Source: Theristus sp. LFF4_11
Lineage: Eukaryota > Nematoda > Chromadorea > Monhysterida > Xyalidae
Direction: 5' to 3'
NCBI GenBank assembly: GCA_030248135.1
Contig: JASANC010000508.1
Location: forward strand, 62,001-126,000
Length of the DNA stretch: 64,000 bases
The notes beneath the pieces are model-generated. The model was not told the origin of the DNA. It did no database searches and was given only the letters and a program-made list of their open reading frames with translations. Position numbers and translations under genes: made by a program. Positions 56,613-64,000 of the stretch are shown piece after piece; positions within the stretch are counted from its first letter, which is position 1, and the number at the start of each line of letters is the position of its first letter.

Positions 56613-58897
56613 TCACCCAGCTGATTGGTCGACCGAGCGGTACTCTTCACACTCCGCATCCTTGTTCTTTGTCGTGAAACGGATTCTATTGAAACTTGTT
56701 TTTTCTTGTTGTATACAAAATGTCATGTTAAAACGAAACTTCGCCCATTCCACGATGCATCCGCCGATACTGACCGTTGTGCCGACCACAACGAATGCAA
56801 ACGCCCCAAAGAGATTTTCAAATTGCAGTGGTCTGAATCGGGCTGCACTGCTTTTTACAGTGTTCTCATGTCGCGTTGAATTCCGTTGAACCATGCCTTC
56901 GTACCGTTCTCTGCAGAGCCAATTTCACCATTGCTGAATCAGCGAAAACCTGTCCCCGCATATGCTCATTGACAGTTGTGTTTGCTTCCCAATTTTTGCC
57001 CTGATTTGGCTAGTTGATGAATCTAGGGGCGAAAGGTTTTATCAATCTGATTTAGTGCCTTTAAGAAATTGGCCCTGATCACGATCAGTCGCTCAACGTT
57101 CTCGTAAATCGCTTTGTTGATTCGACGGATCACTTCGTCTGAAACATGCGGTCCGAACATTAGGGAATTCTCGAAGGTGCCGAGCTCCGGTAGCTTGGTG
57201 ACGCGAAATGGTAGAACTGAAAATACGGAAAATCTGGAGTATGAACTGAGTAAGAGAGCTTGATTTGAAACTTTCTCTATCACTGCACAGTTGAGAGGTA
57301 ATAAAGCCCTAATCTGGAGACAGTGCACAATGACGCAGTATTGTTCGTAACAAACGAACACGTGCGACACAGCATCGCGCGCTCCAACTATTACAAAAAT
57401 TTCAAAAACCACAATTACCCTCTTGCTTTGTTTCCTGTGTGTGTGTGGTGAAGAACTGGTCGATGACGGTTGTGCTGAGCAGTATCACATAGCGGCCACT
57501 TTCAAGAACGTCCACTTGGAGCCAGTTTGATGAAGCTCAATAATAACTTTACTCAGTTTTATCTGCCCTCGTGTCGTGAGATCAAAACATCAGAACGCCT
57601 ACTCAACAAATTTTGTTAAGTAGGCGTTCTCAGTATATGACGACAGTTATACTCTTGAGTACCGAAAAACTATTGTGCATTGATCCTTCTCCAAATTGGC
57701 CCCTGTTTTCGGATTCTGTATAATGAGTGGTATAAACAGCGGCGGATTCGTGCGTAGCGCTGCGTTGAATCGCTTGAATCGGCCGACGTTCACAGATTTC
57801 AAGTAATCGAGCGCGAAATAGTTGGGCGCAGTGGCGATGCTGAGCGTGCCTCGTTCGAGCAGATCGATCAGACCGTCGAAATCGTCGAACGAATGCGTCT
57901 CGGCGCGTAGCAGCGCGTTGGCGAGCAGTCCGTTCTGGTAGACCGCACTGAGCAGCATGATCGCAATGCGACACCACACGATCGCAGCCAGCAGCATGCG
58001 AAAGTGGCCTGTTGGTTGGCTGTTTTCGGTCGCAGTCTCACTTTGGTCGACATCGTCGCTGCTCGTTCGTTCACTCAGCATCGGACGAATCAGTTTCACC
58101 GCGATGAACTGTGCGCCAATGACGATCACGACCAGAATCCACGAATAAACGTCGAAAACGAGCAGTTGGCCGGCCATTGCGATCAAGTCGTGCGTACCGC
58201 GCAGCGAAATCACTGCTAGTCGTTCGCCGCTGCTCATCAGCGGGATCGACGCTTTCAGTCCGCGCGCCAGCCGCTTTTTGGTTGGTGACATCTCGACCAA
58301 CACTGAATCGAACTCGCCTATGAATCAGTTTCAACATTCACCCGACTCACTGAGAAAACTGCTGTTAAAGTTGCTGCTAAACTGACTTTGCGCCATTCAT
58401 GGAGGTTTGCGCGCGCGCGTCACTTCGCTGCGCATTCATCGTCGCAGCTTCACGTGTTTAAGTGAGCCTGCGTTTCAGCGCACGCGGGTGCATGAATGAG
58501 GCTTAATACGCGGGTTATAAGATAGTCGCACGAAACGCTTTTACCACCAAAAAGTCCCCTCTAACAAACGCGAAAAACAAAAAGCTCACGCCAAGCGCAT
58601 TCTTTCAAGCGAGAATTGCTTCACTGGTCGAGTACCTATTTCGAGGGCTTTCACGGCCATTGTCAGGTGATCGTCTTCAACATCGGTGACGTTTTTCCCA
58701 GAAAAGTGGCTACAAATTTCAAACGACACATTTGCTGCTCGGAGAATCAGGATGATCGCCTCGACGGATATTCCTGGGAATGGACAGCGAACGGAGTGTC
58801 TTTCGTAGTTGGTTGCCTCTGCACAAGCAGCCTGCCACGGCTCCGATGGCACCGATTTCCAAATGTGAAGTGGCCGCTCTGTGTCTACGGTTGTCAT
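56613..58897 (-). CDS. IRg: divergent ionotropic-receptor-like protein
   Basis: Minus strand. Exon A 58897-about 58634 (MTTVDTERPLHIWKSVPSEP; RCPFPGISVEAIILILRAAN). Exon B1 about 58318-57660 (FDSVLVEMSPTKKRLARGL; M1 LLVFDVYSWILVVIVIGAQ; polar linker; M3 RIAIMLLSAVYQNGLLANAL; ALDYLKSVNVGRFKRFNAAL). Exon B2 57514-57419 (VDVLESGRYVILLSTTVIDQ). Exon C about 57222-57076 (FRVTKLPELGTFENSLMFGP). Exon D 56910-56613 (FRPLQFENLFGAFAFVVVG). A-B is GT-AG here (ATAG-GTACTC). The C-D intron (56911-57075) starts GGCCAATTTC, and the exon C frame up to its stop contains no in-phase GT. Closest paralogue is IRd. The B1-B2 intron contains a 16-bp hairpin, GAACGCCTACTTAACA with its inverse. Confidence 0.75.
58390..58506. 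repeat. Short relative of the TTAA element ends
   Basis: GCGCCATTCATGGAGG at the left and GCATGAATGAGGCTTAA at the right are inverted and match the tips of the elements at 30411-34073. It lies in the IRg A-B intron. Confidence 0.55.
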
Positions 58898-59161
58898 GTT
58901 TCCGCAACTAAAACAGTACACTAATAATCCGATCTCATTCCTTCGTTTTTCGCGTGGCTTCTGGATTTTGCTGGTGACAGGTGGCAGATTTAAAGAAACA
59001 TACTGCACGTTAGCATGTAATAAGGACGTTATCACCGGTAGTTTCAGTACGACAGCCACTAAACTGCAGGCTGTAGGTTTGCTTTTGTTAAACTCGTGTT
59101 TGCTGCGCTTGTGGTTGCTTTTGCCATAGTGGAAATGCTATTGAGTTGATGAAATTCTAGA

Positions 59162-60233
59162 ATGTCCGATTTTTTTGACGAATGGCGCAAGATACAAACC
59201 GCGATGAGCCAGCATGCAGCAGATCATGTGACACGATCTCAAATTTTGCGACATCGTTTTTGAAACAAGTGGAGGTAAATTTTAGAAGGATAAAAAATGT
59301 AAAAAGTATGTGTGGTGTGGTGTTCTTGCTTTTGCATTAAAAATAAATTGTCAATGTTTTGTTTTATTTGTATTATCAATGTTTTGGGTTTTATGATTCA
59401 AATACAGTGTACGTCTGCAGACGTCGAAAGGAAACTAGTTTCAGAAAATAAGCAGAGTCTGATATCCGAACGCGACGTTTCGTCTCGGTGAAAAAAGGGG
59501 AAATTTTTGGTGCACTGAACAGCATCAATGGAGAAAAATTTTGTTGATGCTGTCATGACGGGGAAATTGTCCCATTCTCTGGTGCGAATTTGTTTCTAAT
59601 TTCATAGCCCGCGAATTTTAAAATTGCAAAATCGGACGACCTGAGTGTGAAGACGAAAATTCAGGAAAATGTTGCAGCAAACCGCCATCTAGTTAGACTT
59701 TAGAACATTGATCACTAAAAGGCCCTTCGAATGAATTGAATTTAGTGCGTTTGATTCCACTCGACGTTCCAAACTTTTTACCAATGATGCCTGCATCTCT
59801 TTCCAATAATTAGAGATGCGCTGATGTTCATCAACTACAGATCACCAGACATTGCGCTCCGTCTGAGAGGCTCATACTGAGATGGTGTATGGTCAACCCA
59901 ACTTTCCACAAACGAATTCGAAGTCAGCCCTAAACGGCTGGTTGACCAAAATGTTCCAACCACTTCCTGCGTCACAGGAAGAAACCTAAAAGCTGCAAAA
60001 GTAAAAAAGAACTAAAAACGTTCAAATTTCAGGTCTCTTCACCCGCAGCGCTCTCTGACGCCCAGCGTGGAACTGAAGCAGCGACAATTCTAAGCCGTCT
60101 TCGGGAGCATTTGCGTCGTTGCACCGTGGATGAACAGCTGAATCTGGTGCGGCACGCGTTCGACCAGTGGCAGGCAAAGGGCAGTCATATCGCTCGACTC
60201 GCGGCCGCTCAGAAGTCGCAGTCGACGAATTGA
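59162..60233 (+). CDS. Small two-exon gene, 88 residues, unrecognised
   Basis: Exon 1, 59162-59227, encodes MSDFFDEWRKIQTAMSQH and then AADH, followed by a GTGACA donor. Exon 2, 60033-60233, after ATTTCAG, begins VSSPAALSDAQRGTEA and ends AQKSQSTN-stop. Both are phase 0. The second half (ATILSRLREHLRRCTVDEQL, then LVRHAFDQWQAKG) is strongly helical and amphipathic, perhaps a coiled-coil adaptor. No family recognised. The 805-bp intron has no repeat. Confidence 0.55.
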
Positions 60234-60296
60234 TCGTGATGTCTCAAAGAGAAGACGTGAAAAAAATATGTGTTCCTGTCACTGAAAAACTGCTAT

Positions 60297-60526
60297 AAAC
60301 TATTGCGGATTTATTCAAACGTGTCCGAACTAAAATGATGTCATTTGCTTTAAAAACGCCCGTTTGTCAACGTACAGGCACCAAAATGTCAGTTTGATGT
60401 GACTGATTCGACATTCACCATTTGTTTCCCAGAAGAAACCGGCTAAACGGAAAGTCTGGTTTGCTGTGAACGGCAAGCGCATGTTTGGCGGCACATGACG
60501 TCATCTCAGTGAGACACGTTTAAAAA
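60297..60526. repeat. Dispersed repeat with AAACGTGTCC inverted ends, copy 1
   Basis: About 220 bp, about 90% similar to 60927-61160. Inner boundaries AAACGTGTCCGAACTAAAAT and ATGACGTCATCTCAGTGAGA lead to an inverted GACACGTTT. Likely a small non-autonomous DNA element. Confidence 0.65.
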
Positions 60527-60926
60527 AAATAGGTTGTTGGATCTTTCACTCCTGGTTATTAATTGAAGAACGAATCAAAAACAGGTGTCATGCGACGTGT
60601 GCTCTCGTTTCAATGTATTCCCACGGGAGCGCTTTACATGCACAATATACTCGTGATTCCACTCATTTTTTTCAGTCCTCACTTTCAGTCCCGTATCACT
60701 TGTTGACTGATCTACGAAACTGGCAGCAGATGGAAGGAAAATTTACGGAGGAAGTGACCAACAAAAAAAATGAATTTTATCGTTTTCTGCGTTTTAGCTG
60801 TACTTCTATCTAATTTCAAAATTTTGACCGCTCTTCCAAAAGTTACATGCCCCCCACGGTCCCCCAAAATTTGCAGCTGAAAAATTATTCCAGCTATCTA
60901 TATATCGCGCCCCCCAGCTCTGGAAC

Positions 60927-61160
60927 AACTATTGTGCATTTATTCAAACGTGTCCGGACTAAAATGACGTCATTTGCTTTAAAAACGCCCGTTTGTCAAA
61001 GTACAGACACTAAAATGTCAGTTTGGCGTTACTGATTCGACATTCACCATTTCTTTACGGGAAGAAATCGGCTAAACGGAAAGTCTGATTTGCTGTGAAC
61101 GGCAAGCGCATGTTTGGCGGCACATGACGTCATTTCAGTTGGACACGTTGAAAAAAATAG
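60927..61160. repeat. Dispersed repeat with AAACGTGTCC inverted ends, copy 2
   Basis: Direct copy of 60297-60526 about 630 bp away. ACGTGTCCGGACTAAAATGA pairs with TGACGTCATTTCAGTTGGAC. Confidence 0.65.
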
Positions 61161-61199
61161 GTCATACATATGCTCAAAACGCCACTACCCACCCCCCCC

Positions 61200-61850
61200 C
61201 CTCACAGCTAAACTGAAAGATAGCTTACCTGCTTGAAATTCGATGCATTATGATGACGAGTACACGACATGAAACAGCAACCAAACAAAGTAGCGTTTGC
61301 GGACGGTACTTGGACGCACAGAATTCACAATGTGAGGCCGGGCCGAAATGTCACCTTGGCTGCATGTTAAGCCAAGGTTTGCGACGCTCAAAAACTTCAT
61401 TTTCATTTCAAAAACGGTCGAAAAGTAAAGACTGACGGTTTTACAAGGTAATAAAAGAAAATTTTTGTTGACCTTTCCAAACTGCCGCCAGTGTAGCTTG
61501 CCGCCAGTGTTGCTCTCTACTCTAATAACTACACTGGTTTTCAACTGAAAGCTTTCGGATTCGCTGCCCTGCGGGGATATAGCGACCGCAGGCCACCGAA
61601 ACCGAAATCGGGCTAAGATCACTGGTGCCCCCAGGACAGAGCGGGGCTTAGAGGCTGTCCCCCTCACGTGGCGAGGGTATTGGTTCCACGGGATGGTGAG
61701 CCGTCCGTTCCCCAATCCCACCGGAGTTTGGTACCTTCGGGTTTCCGGAATCGGTGGGGGGCGTGCTTCAAATATTAAAAAAAATGAGGTCTTCAGAGCA
61801 TATTAGGGGAAAATTTTTCGAATTGATTTTTATGTTTTTTTTATTTAGTT
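61200..61850. repeat. Diverged TAGGGTTG-family MITE with a GC-rich insertion
   Basis: 61230-61480 and 61760-61850 align loosely with 62520-62960 (CTTGAAATTCGAT, AGCAACCA, GACGCTCAAAAACTTCAT, GAAAATTTTTGTTGA). The middle, 61485-61750, is GC-rich, unrelated and unexplained. Contains GGGCTAAGATCACTGG. Confidence 0.6.
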
Positions 61851-62005
61851 CAACCTTTTTTAACTAGAAAAGTTTAACACTTTTAAGTATGTATACAAAT
61901 CAAAGAATAATAGGGATTTCAAATGAAAAACTGTTTTAACTTTTGTTTTGATCTTTTGGAACTTTTATTTGTTCAGTGCTTCAATTCATAAATTAATTCG
62001 CAGCG

Positions 62006-64000
62006 ATGGCGTCGTCGTCTTTATTGCCTGATTTGATCATTGATTCAACGACCGCAGTGAGTTTCGGCAGACGCGACGACGACGACGAGCCGCTGAAAAG
62101 TTCCACCAATGACGATGATGAGTCGAAAGCAAAATTTATCGGTGAACACCAACAACAAGCACACTCAAACGTGTCCAGTCCCACCGGCTGTCATCAGCAT
62201 CAGTCGGTGACATCTGTTGACGCTAGGGTTGTTAAAAAAAACAAAAATCGTCATTTTTGTTTTTTTTTAAAAAAAAAAAATTTTTTTTTTAAAAAAAAAA
62301 ATTTCAAAAATTAAAGTTGTGCTAAATCAATCAGGGAGTCTGAAGAACCACATATGATATGCAAGCGCCTCCCGAATGACTCCCGTATGGCGGAACTTTG
62401 CAGATTTTGTTTTGGTGACCTCAATTACCCCTTTTCCAAACCGTCACCATGCCTCTTCTTGTGTTTTGACCTCCAAAACGTCACTAATTGTCCCCAGCTA
62501 AGCTAATGCTAAAGTGAAGACAAACATACCGCCTTGAAATTCGATCAATTCTTCTGATGGTGTCGCGACGACACGACACGAAGCAGCAACCAGACAACGT
62601 AGCGCTTGCAAACGGAGCAGCGAGCACAATCGGACGCTCTGCGAGGCGAATCGTCACCTTATCTGCATCGGAAATGGTAGGCTAAGCTTTGGGACGCTCA
62701 AAAACTTCATCGCAGATGTTGTCGAAGCCTAAAATCAGTCGGTAAAACGGCCCAAAATCGACTGCTAAAGGTTTTACGAGGTATAATCAAAGAAAATTTT
62801 TGTTGAACTTTCGAAAAATTGTGCCAAAATTGAGGTTTTCAGAGCATATTAGAGGAAAATTTTTCAAATTTTTTTTTTTAAAAAAAAAATCGGCATTTTT
62901 GTTTTTTTTTAATTACTTTTTTTTTTAAAAAAAAAAATTTTCATTTTTGTTTAACAACCCTAGTTGACGCGCCGTACACAATTTTCAGGTGACAGAGCCG
63001 ATGATTGGGTTACCAGAATCAGATCAAATCAAATTAATATTTGTTTGCTTGATCTTGCTTGACTGACAAGCATGAAAGTGGTTTTTGTCTTGTTTGACAA
63101 ATTTTCTTGAATGAAAACAGTAACCTGCACCGGTGCAGTGCAGGTACCTCCAAATTCCTACCTGCATGGAGAAATTTTTACCTGCATGAAATCTTTTCAA
63201 CCAGTTTTGTCCTACAAACGACAAACATGCGCTTCATTTGCAAATGTTGTTCAATGGAAGTCGGCTTTGAACATCAAATTCAATTAAAATAACAGTGACT
63301 ATCTGTAGCATCTTCGTGCAGTGCAGCCAAAAAAAAATTGGAGAATCAAGTGTGAAACCTGAAAACTCAACGCTTTTTTGGTTCTGTTGACATTTTGGAT
63401 GCTAAAAAACAAACAACGAAAAACACTTGCAATTTAGCATCCGTAGGAAATCATTTGAAGACCAATTCATTTGTAAAGGTTGAACACTTTCGGTAAAAAG
63501 TACTTGCATAAAATTAAATCAGAACAACGTGAAATACAACTGCATTGGGGTTTCCGACTGATTTTCAAAGTTTCATTCAACAATTGAGTCAGCTATTATG
63601 AATTTGAATGGCTTCCATTAATCCGACCATCCCTTTTTAATGGCTTTAAAATCAAAGGCCATCGTCGCGCAGAGACGAAAATTTAAAAAAATCAACGAGC
63701 CATTTTGTGCCAGCCTTTGTTTTGAAGATGCGTCTTTTGTGAACCCGAACCCCAAAAGTTCGATAAGCCTTTCCGACCACAAAAAAACGCATGCGTGCAA
63801 GTGTCTCCAAACTTCTACCTGCACGACAATTTTTACGCGCACTATGCATGCAGGTGAAAAACCGTGGTCTTGCACACCAAGACGCACAGCACGATTCGTG
63901 TGACAACGCAACAACGTTCACTGTCAGCCGTTTTCAGTTCGAATCAGAACGTCGCGGCGGCGTGTGCCGATCCGCGCAAGTCGCGTGCCGAGATGAGCGT
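62006..64000 (+). CDS. 5' part of an unrecognised gene; exon 1 split by a MITE
   Basis: A TTCGCAG acceptor lies two bases before ATG 62006. Exon 1 encodes MASSSLLPDLIIDSTTAVSF, an Asp-rich block (GRRDDDDEPLKSSTNDDDES) and a Gln/His/Ser-rich stretch up to SVTSVDA at 62223, then a MITE. Sequence after the MITE continues the same frame (PYTIF) to a GTGACA donor at 62989. Exon 2 starts at 63938 after TTTTCAG (SNQNVAAACADPRKSRAEMS) in matching phase and runs off the window. As written, the frame enters the MITE and stops at 62314. The low-complexity N-terminus gives no family assignment. Confidence 0.55.
62224..62962. mobile_element. TAGGGTTG-family MITE in a coding exon
   Basis: 739 bp, inverse orientation to 15326-16059. 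Termini TAGGGTTGTTAAA / TTTAACAACCCTA. 8-bp duplication GTTGACGC at 62216-62223 and 62963-62970. High similarity to the two nested copies suggests recent movement. Confidence 0.92.
62989..63937. other. First intron of the partial gene, with a duplicated segment
   Basis: Two related pieces of about 60 bp, 63140-63190 and 63795-63855, share TCCAAA(T/C)T(C/T)CTACCTGCA and an ATTTTTAC block. No exon supported. Confidence 0.5.

Noticed and set aside
57600..57650. Hairpin as bacterial-type terminator
   Set aside because: The 16-bp hairpin is inside an IR gene intron in a eukaryotic genome; treated as a small repeat.
61560..61760. U2 snRNA-like gene (GGCTAAGATCA motif)
   Set aside because: Only about ten bases match; the branch-point recognition sequence and Sm site expected of U2 are absent.

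Overview
The window is eukaryotic nuclear DNA from a protostome animal. Genes are interrupted by 50-900 bp introns, most with TTTCAG-type acceptors. Recognisable genes are metazoan: a Nup62 nucleoporin, a U1A/U2B'' snRNP protein, mitochondrial HSCB, TBC1D7, Spt16 fragments and a cluster of divergent ionotropic-receptor (IR) genes. An expanded divergent IR family points towards a panarthropod. Degenerate CCTAAN tracts fit TTAGG- or TTAGGC-type telomere repeats, so a nematode cannot be excluded.

Layout. 1-630: edge of an unrecognised gene. 630-10126: a stretch bounded by inverted minisatellite-like ends, read here as a composite Mutator-like element (MULE). It holds a 376-bp satellite array with a four-unit higher-order period, broken Spt16 exons, a 97-bp repeat and, on the minus strand, an intact nine-exon FLYWCH/MULE transposase gene. 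10127-17130: nested small DNA transposons with 8-bp target duplications inside two copies of a tRNA-headed repeat. 17153-25096: Nup62, with one small transposon sitting in a coding exon. 25448-27282: snRNP A/B''. 28107-29633: HSCB. 30411-34073: two tandem GC-palindromic elements ending in TTAA. 34216-36597: TBC1D7. 37870-58897: seven IR-like genes or remnants on both strands (called IRa to IRg here). 59162-60233: a small unrecognised two-exon gene. 60297-61850: further repeats. 62006-64000: the start of an acidic-protein gene whose first exon is split by a small transposon.

The most unusual signal is in the IR cluster. At conserved, phase-matched positions, the two ends of the introns are reverse complements of each other (about 8-15 bp). 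The sequences differ between paralogues but complementarity is kept, with G.U wobbles and one compensated change. The last intron (exon C to exon D) begins GG or GC rather than GT in five genes; in four of these (IRb, IRd, IRf, IRg) I find no in-phase GT alternative. Introns of the other genes in the window look like ordinary GT-AG introns. The IR proteins also seem to lack the re-entrant pore segment between M1 and M3: a polar, variable linker occupies its place.

The single-copy genes are housekeeping (nuclear pore, splicing, Fe-S cluster assembly, TSC/Rheb signalling) and show no operon-like link. The rest is a record of repeated DNA-transposon activity, including gene-fragment capture and insertions into exons.
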